The translations under genes and the position numbers were made by a program. Source: Leucocoprinus leucothites (lineage: Eukaryota; Basidiomycota; Agaricomycetes; Agaricales; Agaricaceae). Taken from it: a stretch of 64,000 bases of DNA. A model generated the notes under the pieces. It saw only the letters and a list, made by a program, of their open reading frames with translations. It was not told the DNA's origin and ran no database searches. Of the stretch, positions 1 to 12,291 are shown piece after piece. The stretch is taken from positions 806,001-870,000 of the forward strand of contig JAACJO010000010.1 of the NCBI GenBank assembly GCA_013368445.1. The letters run 5' to 3'. How positions within the stretch are numbered: position 1 is the first letter of the stretch; every line of letters starts with the position of its first letter.

Positions 1-539
1 ACTCCTCCTTCTTCCCTTTTTTTCCAGCTGTTTGTAGTCGCATCTGATTCGGATTGGAGGTGATGTGGGCTAACGAGTGGTCGATGTCATTCTCATCATC
101 AGACTGGCCCGTAGGTCTAGACAATAACGAGGGTCCTTGCTCGTCAGAGAGGCGTTGACGCTCCAAGAAACTCGTCAAGTCCACTTCAGGCTCTACGACA
201 GGTTCTCCTGAAAAATAACACCGTGTGTTAGTGATTATATGACAATCTTCCCGGGATAGGCACACCGTCTGAGCCTAGTTCTGGCTCTGGTTCCGCATAG
301 CGATCGACATTTGAGCCCAACTGCCTCCGGCTATACTTTGCCCTTAGTTCAGCAGCAGCCTCCTCGTCCAGTTCCTCGGATTGCTCTCCTTCTAGTTTGA
401 GGCGTTCATGGAATTCTGCTGGACGACCAGCGCCACGCCTGCCTCGTGCTCGGAGAAACTTTCCGAAGCCTCCCCGTGAACGCCCTCGCCCTCTGCCACG
501 GGCCGTTGACGTGGATTCTGGTTTTGACTCGCTGGACAT
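1..539 (-). CDS. RG-rich low-complexity protein, 3' part outside the window
   Basis: Two exons are visible: 539-266 and 207 to the window edge, joined by a 58-nt GT-AG intron with a CTAAC branch site and a TTTTTCAG acceptor. The frame closes in phase 1. The protein begins with ATG and a basic Arg-Gly-rich stretch (about residues 14-40, GRGRGRSRGGFGKF), followed by an acidic helix-rich segment (about 45-70) and an acidic region carrying DHSLAHITSNPNQM before the edge. The RG repeats suggest RNA or nucleic-acid contact, but that is inference. I do not recognise the family and assign no function. It faces the TAPR1-like gene across about 1 kb of shared upstream DNA. The C-terminus is missing because the window ends, not because the gene is broken. 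Confidence 0.6.
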
Positions 540-1567
540 GTTAGTCTACTGAAGGTCTCTCAGAGTGTATATTCAAGATATTTGAACTCGAGATCAATGA
601 AGGCTGAGACTGGACATTAAAAAATTGCAGGTTCAATTGCGATGGGCTTAAGCGATGAACGTTGAATGAGCTAGCAGAGACGAACTTGTGGCTGTCGACT
701 AGATCCTTGGTGGTGGTGTTTGGCAGAGAAGATGATGCCAATCATTTTCGGCCTTCGGGTCAGGCACATTACCGCTGATCCGACCTAATCTTGGAACAAG
801 AAATAGATTGTGATGAGCGTTGTCTAGGGTTCCTTCATCTTTATAGAGCGAGCCTGGTACTTATTGTTGCTGTGAATGGTGAACGTTAGGAACCTATGCA
901 GATATTGGTACATCGCCTGAGCGATTATGCTCAAGAGTGAAGGAGATTTGACACAAGTAGTACTTATTTTTGGAAGTTACAAGTTGATAAAATGGATTTC
1001 GCTACTACAAAGTATAACAACGCTTTGAAGTGTAGGAAGCGTCCATTCGAACAGCAGGAAGATGTCAGTGTGGATGATCAGCGAGGGAGTCAGAGATCTC
1101 AAGGAAGGCGAACCGAGCTACAGCCCACGAATACCCCGATTTCCAAGACTCACTTACATCAACGAAAGGCAATAAAGAATTATACCTGTCCCAGTGTATC
1201 AGAGTCAGTAAGTGCTGTTGTGATTCAGCACCTCAATATGCGTCATTCTCCCCGGGCCTGATGTGCCAAATATGCCGAGAGGCAGTGTAGACTGGAGAGT
1301 ATGCAACAACTGAGGCGCGTAGTCACAGATGGTCAAAATTTGACGCAACAAAATCATTTCCAGAAACTGCTCTCAGTCTTTCAGTCGCGGATGCACTAAG
1401 ACAGCTGAAGCCGAGATGGGTGTCGTCGGTGCTGGAACGTTCACAACGCCGCCGTGGTGGCCGCAACAAGCGAACTCGGACGCTGTGGTCAAACAGATGC
1501 TTACATAAGCGCGGATTAGTGGAGGATTGTGGGAGGTTCTCAGTTCTTCCTCCGACCTTCATCGACC
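540..1567. other. shared divergent upstream region
   Basis: This stretch separates two genes transcribed away from each other. Open frames on both strands (for example 541-741 minus, 992-1261 plus) have no family resemblance and no coherent splice partners. I see no RNA gene or clear repeat and read it as two promoters back to back. Confidence 0.5.
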
Positions 1568-2668
1568 ATGGAGACGCTCAACCTCAACACCCTCGCAAAT
1601 TCTCTTCCGACAGCGCAACAGAAGGCTGAACAGGAATTACTGAACAATTTTAAAGGTAATTTGCCTTGTCTATGAGACGAATTTAATTATGCTAACTTTT
1701 CAAAGCGGCGGCCCTCAGCATTACCACGCTCTATCGCTCTTCGCGCCAGAATGCTAAGCGCGCCTACAATGCAGGATACGCTGCTGCATGCCAGGATCTC
1801 CTGACGATGATTCAGCAGGGTGTCTCTGTTGGCGGTTTGGGGCCGTCTGCATCAAGCTCATCGCATGGTGCAGATAACGACGGCATGACCATTGGCCGAG
1901 TCATGGACTGGACAGAAGCTCGGTTAGAGGCGATCAAGGCCCAAGAGGAGGATGAGGACGAAGAAGAGGAGCGCGAGAGAGAAAAGGAGCGCGCACGGCC
2001 CACGTCTGCAACTCCTCTGAACACCAGCAAACCAGCTGTGCCAGCACAAACGGCTTCCTCCAATAACGTGAGTCATGTCACAAGCCTAGCGCTACACTGA
2101 TGGCGGCTAACCTACTTTCATTCAGTCGTTACCAGTTTCTCTTCCCACTCCGAGCTCCCCAGCGTTCGCGCCGTCGAATCATCCACCAGAGCCGACCACT
2201 CCATCACCACCCCTCGCTCCCTCAAACACACAGAGACATATACAGCGCAACAAACCTCGCGCTTTGTTAAAGGGGGAACCCCCTGCCTCCTATACCCATT
2301 TTCCTGCGATCCCCTCCACGTCGGTCTTCAATTTTGTTCCCGAAACAATCACTTCCCTCAATTCCCCTTCCTCGTTTCCGGAGGTGCCAACTGTTCCCCC
2401 GTTGGGTACCAAGCGACGACATGCAATGATGATGATGCTTGATGCCACGACCTCACCTAATACCACCAGCAACATATCAGCGGCGCAGACACCTGCCATA
2501 GGCAGTGCACCTGCGGCCCCAGCTAATCTCTCAACCTCGAGCCGCCGAAGAACAAAGAGTACCCGGGGGCAACAGCAGCAGAACCAGAATATCAATCTCC
2601 AGCCTTCTGCTGAAGCGATGGACATAGAAGAAGATGGCCGCGAACGAAAGCGTGTAGCGAGGCGATGA
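1568..2668 (+). CDS. TAPR1/HAPSTR1-like (C16orf72 family) protein
   Basis: Three exons (1568-1655, 1706-2067, 2126-2668) give 330 residues; both introns are short GT-AG and the phases agree. The N-terminal block, about residues 25-60, includes FKAAALSITTLYRSSRQNAK, GYAAACQDLL and later TIGRVMDWTEARLEAI. It resembles the conserved helical region of animal C16orf72/HAPSTR1 (formerly DUF4588, now TAPR1-like), a regulator of stress signalling that works with the HUWE1 ubiquitin ligase. The match is from memory of the family, not a search. After an acidic stretch the protein is low-complexity and Pro/Ser/Thr-rich, then ends in the basic tail RKRVARR, a likely nuclear signal. Function in fungi is unknown to me. 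The start is the first ATG that keeps the conserved block in frame. Confidence 0.6.
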
Positions 2669-4210
2669 TAATCTCCTGCCTAGACCACGACATCCCTTAT
2701 TCGTTTCTGACCTTCCCATCTGCTATCATTATTAGTTTAGCTCCTTCCGCTTCTACATTTCACCTCTTCCTTCTTGTTTCCTTCCCTTCATGATATCAAA
2801 TGTATTAAAGCTCTACACATTTTTCATCTGCATTAGTTTAGTTGCCATTAACTCTAGCACTACGATGTACGCCACGTCTTTCTGGACTTTCTGACACATC
2901 CTGTCGATGCCATAACGCTCTTTCTTTCCAATTTCATTCATTCTCATTTCCATTCTTGTCTCCACTCTCTGGTTGATCTGTGCGCTTTGTTGCGTAAAGA
3001 AATTACAGGTTTTCAGACATCAACGTGTAATTGTTTCCAAGGTAATCGCTCACTCATGATGTATACTATTTCAATCACTTAGTAACAAATAGAAGGGTCC
3101 ACTATTGGTACTTATCTCTCAGGTAACTTGATAGTCGGTTAGTCCGTAGGTTTTACTGGCAGCACTTTTCACTGGGTCGATGACGACAGTGTAGGCGTCT
3201 ATTTAATGCAGAGCGTTAAAAATAAGGTAACGGTCGATCAGATCAATCATCTGACAGTATTACCTGAAGATAAGATAACGGAATCGGACTCAGGTTGCCT
3301 TATCTATTGGGCCAACCATGCGCCGATCTAGCAATCGGGACTTGGAATAGTCGGCACGGTAAGGCGAGCATCCTATTATATCTCCCTGCTAACACCCCAC
3401 CCGGTGTAGTAAATCCACAAAGGATTGGTCGCGCCATTGACTGTGGCGGTATCCGTCTTGTCAGCTAGACATCTCGCCACCACAGAACTCCCCATATAAG
3501 CCAGCCCTTGAAGCTAGAACTAAGAAGTCCAGAACTATGCATGTCCGATTCTATTCTGAAACGTGAATTCTACTTGCGTATCTTAATGGCCGGCCCCTCG
3601 CTCCCGCTGTAGAGATCACTCAAAAGTCGACCCGTCTGATCATCGTATCTGTCTGGTCGAATATTTAGCTCTCAGAGGCAGATTTCATTATCATTACATC
3701 ACAACACATGACTTCGCTATTTTGCTACCATTCGCTCCCAGTCCGTCAAATAGAAGCCTGTCACTAGGAAGGTGGACCAGGGAACAGCAAACACACCACC
3801 TGATTGCACTAATGAGGCCGATTGAGGAGTGACAATGTCATCTATATTCTTACAGCGCAATATGATGCTCAAAATATATCTTAACTAAGACCTAGTACCA
3901 AATCCCGGTGCCCTGGACCCTACATTTTTCGACGAACGTTGCTGGTGGCAACTTTCAGATGGTGAATATGGATGCCTTGGCAAAGATGCATAAGGTAACC
4001 GTTTTTGACCGCCAGCAACACGAGCAACTTGCTCGTTTCCAAATGAAATGTATTTTCCAATCCGAGGACAAAGCGTTCTACATATATCTATATTCACAAG
4101 AGCACAGTCTGTTCTACAGGGCGTAAAAATACTGGGCATAAATCAAACATGGCAAGATATCCAAAATAACCATGTAAATCGAGGACAGTCCTCAAATTAA
4201 ATAAATCGTT
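2669..4210. other. convergent 3' intergenic region
   Basis: About 1.5 kb between two converging genes. No frame has gene-like composition; the small opposed frames near 3885-4139 overlap antisense and lack ATG-led, spliceable structure. A T/C-rich stretch just after 2668 is probably the 3' UTR of the upstream gene. I see nothing else supportable. Confidence 0.45.
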
Positions 4211-7200
4211 TTAATTCTTGAAAATATTCACGGCCGCAAAGCGCTCCAGAACGTTCACCGCAACGTTCCCAGCCCTTCCAACCTCTTTTACTTCCTCGGA
4301 TTCTGGGTCCGCGTAGTTTACGGCAAAAACAGGCTCCCCCTCATCGAGATCCAGTTTCCAGCGAGCATCAGTACCACGTTTACTAGTACTAACGGTCACA
4401 CACTCGGCGTCCGCTCCTTCGATCTCATTCATCCTTCTCAATAGCGGCTCGTCGGAACTCACAACCAGCACAAAATCCACCTCGTTCGCAAGCCCGCGAG
4501 ATTCGGCGATACGGGACGCGGCAGCAGAGATGGTGATCGTAGGGGAAGCTACCGCGTCATATGCATTATTATAGTCCAAAGCCACGGTGGAAGATCGCAC
4601 AGCGGCTCCCGAGCTGGCAGGTCCTCCGGGTTGAAGGATTGCACCAACAGCAGTAGACCTGGAAATGTTGCCAGGCAAAATGAGGAAGGAGCTCTTTCCT
4701 GGGATGATCCGTAGACCGTAACGCTCGCCAAGACTGTCAAAAACGTGATTCTGGGCTTCAGCTGCTTGTCGCCTGGCCCATTGTTTATCAGCAGTATCTG
4801 CGTGAGGATCTCCCGTCCAGTAACGCCAAACTATAGATGCTTCTCTCTCCTCCACGATAGAACCAGGCGTTCTTTCAGTGAACTAATTAGGAGTGAGAAC
4901 GGGAACGTGATTTCTGAGTAAAAGAATGCGCACGTAATGGAGAATCTCAAGGCAACTACTCTTCCAAGTCATATTGAGGTTGGCGACGAGATTAATCCAC
5001 TCTCCGGTGGCAGAATTTCTTCCTGGCTTTGTCTTGATAAAACATCCGTTTTCAGCCCTATGACTAGCGTCAGACAGGTGTTAATCTGAAACAGAGGAAC
5101 ACCTACACGATCCCAATGCCAGGAACCTTTTCTGCTACTTGTTCCAATACGCCTTTGACTGGTAGTCCACTGAGTAGCCAGACATCGTTGCGTTTGTCGT
5201 TAGCAAGACTTTTCAAGACATCTAGTGGACCTTCCGGAATCTTGAAGTCGCCCTCTAGATATGCCTGAAGACCTCTACGAGTTAGATCTCTTCTCCACAA
5301 TGTTCCTTCGAAATCAACAAGAACAAGGCGCCGTCGAGAATGCTTGTATCTGATAACAAGGGTTTGAGTGAGTGCTAAGTGATCGCGCGAAGCGTATAAA
5401 ACATACCGGGGTAAGACACGAGTAAGATCTAAAGCTGGAACATCCTCAATATCATCGAGATAATGCTCAGAGTGAGCCCGAATGACGCGACTGAGGAAGC
5501 TATTGACAAAGGCCTGTGCAGTTTGGGTTGTTACGTGATTGTGCAGTTCCTGGGAGAATACCTCAGTAGGGTTGTCAAGGCAGGAAAGATAACAGTACAA
5601 ACCGTCCACCGCGACTTGCTCTCTTCTGAATGCATCGTGAGCGCAGAATAGATGGCATCTGCAGTGCCTCGGGTATCCCAGGGATTGATGGCAAAACAAC
5701 TTCTGAAACCAGAATAACTGTAAGAGCCTGCAAACTAGAAAGGTGGTCAGCCAAAATACAAGCTGTGCTACAAACCACGTACCTCGCTTAGAATGAGACC
5801 TCCAGGGTTTTCCTTCTCTTCTTGGCACTCGACGAACTCGTGCGTTCGGAGTGCCATGCCCTCTCTCAGACTAGTCACGAGGAATGCATCAGCGACAGTG
5901 AGTAGTGCAAGGTATTGAATGAAAGTTAGGTCTTGGACCTATACACTCCGATTAATCATACAATCTTATCTAGAGAGAATATACCCACATGTAGGAAGAC
6001 AATAGGTTGATACGTCAAGGTAGAAAACCGAGAGTTGACCCGAGACACCGCATCAGATACGCCACCAGCTAATTCATTGGATTCCGTGGTTTGTAAAGCA
6101 ACCTGGATCAGAACCACCTGAACGACGGTGCTGAGCATGAGATACAGTTTAAGAAGTCAACTATTTTACCTTTCCTTGAAACTCCTTGTATCGTTCCAAG
6201 AATCGCTCAAAAGCTTGGATTTTTTGTCTGACACCTTGAACCTCGTCAAGCTTGTCTCGACCGACGACGATCTTCATCCCAGCATAGCGTTGCCGTAACA
6301 CTGACACCCATTCCTCTACTTCGGGTTCTTGCCTTAATTCCAAAAGCATGTCAGAAAGAATCAGTTAAGATAGGATGGGGAACCTACTTCCTCTCCGAGA
6401 GTCGCTTAACATCAATACCCATTGGGAAGGATCCAACGTCCACAAAACGCTCTCGCTCCAAGGCTTTTGTAACATCATCCTCGCCAGCCCTCACAACCTC
6501 CTCCGCTTGTTTGGCGGCAATAGGCTCCATAAGGTCCATTGCTTTCTCTTTCAGGCCGCCGACCCGGACTAACTCGTCGACCTTGACCAAACGACCCTCA
6601 TCTCCTTCGGGTATCCGGATACCTTTTGGTAGTGCTTCGAATGCCAAGATCCGACTGACAGTCTGTCGAAAATGACGCGCATAATTGGGTGTCTGGAAAC
6701 CGACAAGATCCGCAGCCATTAGTCCTGACAGGAGGTCACGGCGCACGGAAAGGCACCGGAAGATCTCCGAAGACGGGAATGCGACATGCATGAAAAAGCC
6801 AATCGGTGTAGAGGGGGGTATGCGGGGGGAGGCCCGGAGGAGAAGAGGAAGAAGCATGAGATGATAATCGTTGACCCAGACTAATGAAACCTAAGATTGT
6901 GAAAGGCAGAGAGTGAACAGAATGCCTACTGATGTCTCCCTCTCGGTAATTGTCAATGATAGCATCTGCAAACCGCTGGTTGACGGCTACATATTGCTTA
7001 TAAGAAGCAGACTCATAGAACAACTTGGTCTTAGGAGCATCTGGAACCGCAGAATGCAATGCTGGCCATAAAACCTAATTAAGAACTGGTGAGCAAAAAT
7101 GAAGCTTGAAGAGTATATATGCGCACCTGATGACAAAACTCGTCATAGCAGCTCTGAAATTCCGCATCCGGGATCCATACGGGCACACTACTGTGCTCCG

Positions 7201-7909
7201 TGTACATGCGAGCGTCTATGTCTCGCTTGGCAGTTTCTCCAAAATTATCGGTGCATGTACCTAGAGTGCCGACCCAAAGCTTCTTCTGGAGCTTGATGCC
7301 AACGCTCTCTACGGCATTCTTGAGACCCCCGTTGCAATGAGGGTTGCTCTCAAAGTGCCATGGCTGTCCTCTCCTTTTCAAGGAAGGTTGGCGAGAGGCC
7401 GAACGAGAGTGCTTGCGTTGAAGACGTGGTTCGGCACCACCTGAGAGCTGCTTGCGACATATGGGAGGTGCAAGTGTCGCATTAGACAGTGTTTGTGCTT
7501 GTTCTACCTCGGTGATACGCTCAGTGACAGTTTCCGCGAAGCGAGTAAGTTTGGCGAAAGGGCTTGCGATTTCTGAGGTTGGAGAACGGGCTGCAGGAGT
7601 AGGATTCCGGGTCTATCCAGTCTGAGTGAGTATATGCGTTAAAACATCACAAATCTAACATACCGTCTTATCCTTCAAGTCCTCGACAATACTTTTGATA
7701 GGTTGTGATAAACTTGATCCGCTGGCCTGTCGTACATGCTTTCCCAACGGCAAGGGCCGTGCCTTGTCACCGCCCAAGGAAAACTTGGGTGGAAATTCTG
7801 GCTGAGGCGCATGGATATCAGGTGTCGGAGGATTAGACTCGCCAGGGACGGCGGTGGTGGGGAGGAAGAGAGAAGCGATGACGACACGGTGATTTTTTAG
7901 GCTAGTCAT
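4211..7909 (-). CDS. TPS3: trehalose-6-phosphate synthase/phosphatase regulatory subunit (TPS3/TSL1-like)
   Basis: Twelve exons encode 1043 residues: 7909-7664, 7612-7127, 7074-6930, 6880-6388, 6332-6170, 6117-5989, 5938-5783, 5734-5603, 5549-5407, 5349-5107, 5057-4934, 4882-4211. All phases agree. The start is the ATG giving MTSLKNHRVVIASLFLPTTA, the usual opening of this family. A glycosyltransferase-20 domain (about 170-620; WVNDYHLMLLP, GFFMHVAFPSSE) is followed by a trehalose-phosphatase domain (about 640-1000). The usual synthase motif GVDRLDYIKG reads GRDKLDEVQG (about 481-490), so the phosphate-binding Arg is Lys and the key Lys is Gln. LRDGMNLV reads LREGMALR. The phosphatase nucleophile motif DxDGT is DFEGT (about 710), and the GDDxSDE metal motif reads SSDE (about 962). 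It is probably a non-catalytic scaffold of the trehalose synthase complex. Confidence 0.9.
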
Positions 7910-8408
7910 TGTGGCGGACGATGAGGACGCGAGTAAGTCAGCAGCATATATATCGACGTCATGGATGCTGCCATATCCGGCCATCGAGGTCCATCGATCG
8001 CACTCCGCAATTCCTCCGTTCGGCCAAAGCCGGGTACGCTTTCCTGCTGCTCCCATAAGCCCTTCACACCCATGTGTTGAGTCTTCACATCCGAGCATTG
8101 TCCGGTTTCTTCTGCCCAAGGGGCTAACTGGCTCACAGCGTCGAACGTTCTTATGCCAATTTATTGCGAGCATGGTTACTATTGATGGGAGATTTACTTT
8201 CAGAAAACGATCTATCTATGAGCTAAATATTCTATAAAAGACTTCATTGCTAACGCCTCGACATCGAAAATAGGATGAGCATATCAAACGTTTAACATAT
8301 GCCAGTCTCTCTCACCTTCCGACCTCGTTAAACTATGTGCTGCCATTCTTCAAGTGCAGTGTTAATGTTCTGATGGTCAGTTGTCATATTGTCAAAATTG
8401 TTCACAAG
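7910..8408. other. upstream region of the trehalose gene
   Basis: About 500 bp between the start of the trehalose gene and the stop of the next minus-strand gene. Frames here on both strands (7911-8237 plus, 7655-8173 minus) overlap each other and the first exon and have no family signature. It should hold the promoter of the trehalose subunit and the 3' end of the F-box gene. Confidence 0.4.
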
Positions 8409-9858
8409 TTACTCAGTATAAACAAAATCACTCACATCGGTGAATCGGCTTCTGAAAACAATATTCCTAGCTCTAGCCATCGGCAGATCATAAACGCCCT
8501 CATGTGCTTCCCTCTGATCGGGTGTACACTGGGTACAACAAACCACCACCCGCACCTCTTGTAAGCCCAACACTGACGTCAATACATTGTCTAGTTCACT
8601 CCACCCTGATGCCTCAGGGGCATTAGTATCCCCGGCATCTCCGAAACGGTGAAAGCACATTAGGTGGATGCTCTCCAGCGTGGGCGAGCATTCGTGCAAG
8701 AGGAGCCGTAAAAACTTGAAAGGGTGTTCTTCCTCAAGGTAGCCACCTCGTGTGGTTATAAATATTCGTGTTGAGAAACGCCGTAAATTAGTCAATCTGG
8801 ATAACCGAATGCTTCTTGTATACAGTTGCGTAGACCTATACGCTGTGTAGTCATACTCGGTTATATGTAACGGTGGACTGAGGCAAATTTTGTGACACAC
8901 CATCATGAGTGAGAAAGAGAACCAAGTCCTCAAGCGAACTCTGACATACGCTGAGGAGCTTATTAATATCGTCCGGTCTATCACCTTCGCTGTCACGGTA
9001 TTCAAGCTGCAGCTTCTTGAGCTTCGCAAATGCTGCCTGTCCAAGAACGGAAGACAGCAAATGTAGTCGGAGGATTGACAACCCCATTCCCCTATTATCC
9101 ATCTTGAGCTCCTCCAGAGATGGTAACACCAGAGGTTCCTCTGACTCGCCGGACGTGGCAGACTGTATAAATACCACCCTCTCAAATTCGACTTTTTTCA
9201 ACGATCGGCCCCAAAGGATTATCGTCATGGGAAAGCGTTCCAAGCTGGCCAGTTTGAGCTCCCCAAGTGACGGAAGTTGCAAGACGGTGATTAATCCATC
9301 CACAAGCTCCCGGTGCCTCCACTCTAAACCAGCGCCACGAAACTCCAGTTTCTCTAGAGCCGCCAGCTTCTTCAGAAACATGCCCAACATATGGTCCTTA
9401 GCTTTCCCTTCTCCCCGTACTCCCAATGTTCCATAATGATTTTCGACCCTCAGCCATCGGATGAGGGCCATGACGGTGGAATGACTGTCGGTGTGGGTAA
9501 TTGTATGAACCATTCCTCCCTCCTTGAACGTCTTGTCATTGTTGTCACAGTCGATCCTGCAGTTTCGGAATAATCGGCTCTGGCAAATTTGCCGGAAATA
9601 CGAGCATGAGAGGGCACAGGCCTTGAGAGCCCTGTTATCATCTACGATATTGATAATGCCTTCCATAATTTCCAACGGTAACCTCGACTCCGAAACATCC
9701 ATCCTGACAGGGGTTCCAGATGTTGCGATGTTAATGCAGTCCGAAGCGTCGGCAGCTACCAGACCAGAAGTCGTAGGCCTGGCGTTAAATGTATGATTCA
9801 CCGAATCAGAGATCGTGTCGGTAGGAGGGACGATGTAATGGTCGCGGAGTACATGCAT
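8409..9858 (-). CDS. F-box / leucine-rich-repeat-like protein
   Basis: Two exons (9858-8901 and 8842-8409) joined by a 58-nt GT-AG intron give 463 residues. An F-box-like segment lies at about 58-100 (RLPLEIMEGIINIVDD, then LSCSYFRQICQSRLF), followed by irregular leucine-rich stretches such as LPSLGELKLASL, VLPSLEELKM and LKKLQLEYRD. In basidiomycetes these proteins usually recruit substrates to an SCF ubiquitin ligase through Skp1; the substrate is unknown. A second in-frame ATG at residue 53, just before the F-box, is an alternative start. It is one of four F-box genes here but shows no visible sequence kinship with the pair at 38-45 kb beyond the F-box itself. Confidence 0.75.
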
Positions 9859-12291
9859 ACTCCTGGACGCAACTCTGCGCCAGGCAGCACAAGCCGTGAT
9901 ATAGGGTAGTGATGAATATATCTCAGGAACGAGAGACGGCAGGCGACCAGGGAGGTGAGGGTCCAGGGCAGGAATTCAGCCCCCTAACAAGAGCGTGCGA
10001 GGGGTCAAAGGGCAAGAGTGAATTTATGGAGTTGACGATGGGCTCGTGACAGCTAGTCCAATTTGCCCAGGCGCCAGCACAGCTGTTATAGGCAGGCAAT
10101 CCCTGCACTACTCACCGCCCCCCTTCCTTTAACAGCGTGAGCCCGCTGCCTAAATTCCCCTGTAGTTCTCGATTGATAGTCAGCGATCATCGCTATCAAT
10201 CTTCGATTTGAAAATCCCAACACGGACGCGGGTGAACGTAAGGCGCGAGTCATCCAGACCCTCCTTGGCTCAAGCGCGAAAGCGAACATTCGAACCTTAG
10301 ACTGGCAACTCCGAGAAGACAGTCAAGCTGGCAGAGGCCCCGAGGCAACAAAAATTTTGGTCGGCAAGGGTCCCAGGGTCCAGGCTAATATACTCCGATT
10401 CGGATATTTGGGACGTGCGCGCGTGCATAGAACTTACACGGTTCTCTGGTTCATAGCAAGAAGGGCACAAAAAGAGAAGGAGGAGGAGGATAGAAAGTAT
10501 AATTGTGATGAATTCCTAGAATGGTAGCCGTAGGGTCGGTAACGGAGTTCCGGATTTTCATAGCATAGAGCGGAGCTCAAGCTTGTTTTGGTCAGCTGGT
10601 GCCACTTATCCGTTGACAGTGGACAGCCGATGAGGGAAATCAATGTAATACCTCGCCTCCTATTCCAGCCCGCTGCCCAGTGTGTACACTGCCAAAACAT
10701 TAGCCAATCCCAGATTGCGATTATTTTCCCAAGGCGGAGTCGGAACTTTCGCTCCCCTGTTCCGTTGTGGGGCTCGTCAAGTAATACGTCAGGGGGAGGA
10801 AATCTCGGTCACTAACAAATTTGGTCGCCGCCTTTCGAAGACTTCTTGGTAAGGGATGTTGACATTCTGCACATTCAAACTTACAAGTGAACATTGACCC
10901 AAACTGCAGAACCCACCATGTATCAGTCCTGATAGAAGATTGATGAACCTGTCCCTTTTCTCCGCAATTGTCACTGAGAGGGACACTGCCGTTAAGCCCA
11001 CAGAATCAGACACCTTGATACCCTCCACCCGCCGCCACTTATACAGATATCTGTATATGATAATCGGGAGATCTGCCAAGGCCCCAAGGGACACCAGCAT
11101 TTTGACTGTACTACAACTTTCTGCTTCTGGCTTACATCCTAAATCAGGTCCGTCTTTGTATTCTTCCAAGGCGGGAATGAAAAGCAGTGAGAGAATAGCT
11201 CGCGAATTTGGTGTTGCTCGCGTGATGTTCAACGCATTTACTCCGACAGTCTACAGACCGCAGTCTCAACAGTTTCGACACATTCTATTATTACGCATCT
11301 GATAGATTATTTGGAATCTAACTCCGAGCTACTAAGTGCTGCAAGGCGACCAGCAGATGTCCAGTGAGGCCACCTTTAGAAATATCTGCTCAACTTCTAA
11401 CGAGAACACATTGATTACTATTTGGAGATCCATCCGTTGTATATTGTCTAATCTGGGGACTGACAGAACCCGAGCTACTGGTAGAAGTTTATTGGTGCAA
11501 GCCACAAGTCTAAGACTAAAAACTCCACTGCGCCTCGAGTCAGTGCTTAAACGGCATCATACAAGTTACTGAGTTGTTAATCTGAGTGACATGGAGTACG
11601 TTTCAGCAATGTCAAATACGGTATGTTCTAGAAGACATGTCGAAAATTCCGTCAGGAATCGGTGGCGTTGAGGTAGGGAACCAACCTTCGCCCGGGCGTA
11701 ATAAGTCTCTAGCCGTCTCCTGCTTCCTGACTTGAAGAAGCCCGCTCGCCTAGTTGCTCTACGGCGCTTCACAATGATAGATGTCTCGCCGTTAATCATT
11801 TACGACCAAGAAGCAGCGCCACACCACTGAACACTGGCAAACTCAGGTGTCCAGCAGTCGACTACAGAAGATGACTTTAAGGTCAACTAAAATTCCGTTT
11901 TAACAATGCAGTTTCGGGAGGCGCTCAAACGAGGTGTCCCTAGTCCGGCAAATATTCTATCTATCTAGGGCCATCAGAACATTGACGAGTCGGATATGAG
12001 CAGTTCACATGCAAGAATCCAACGATTTCCAGTAGGCGTGGTACCCGATCATTCGAACTTCGAAGCGCAGTACAGGGTCAAATGCCGTTTCCCTCCCTCG
12101 AGTGCCGAAGTAGAACCATCAAACGGGTGATTGCTTCCATTATATGTCGTACCAGGTGAAGTTGCCGACGATTGGTCTATAACGGTGGGTGAGCTGAGTA
12201 CGTACAGCTGTTGGTACATTGATACGGCACGAGGGAACCCTAATAAACAGAATATACAACACGGACTGCTATAGTACACGATGAAAAGTTG
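9859..12291. other. gene-poor region with unassigned open frames
   Basis: About 2.4 kb with no gene I can defend. The longest frame (11232-10789, minus, 147 codons) contains LPIIIYRYLYKWRRVEG and some hydrophobic residues. A basic frame (11799-11566, minus) starts with ATG, but I cannot join them by in-phase splicing, and composition does not separate them from noise. The upstream end should hold the F-box promoter; the rest could be a decayed gene. Confidence 0.35.

Noticed and set aside
541..741. 66-codon minus-strand frame upstream of the RG-rich gene
   Set aside because: It has no family resemblance, lies in the shared upstream region and shows no splice link to the downstream gene.
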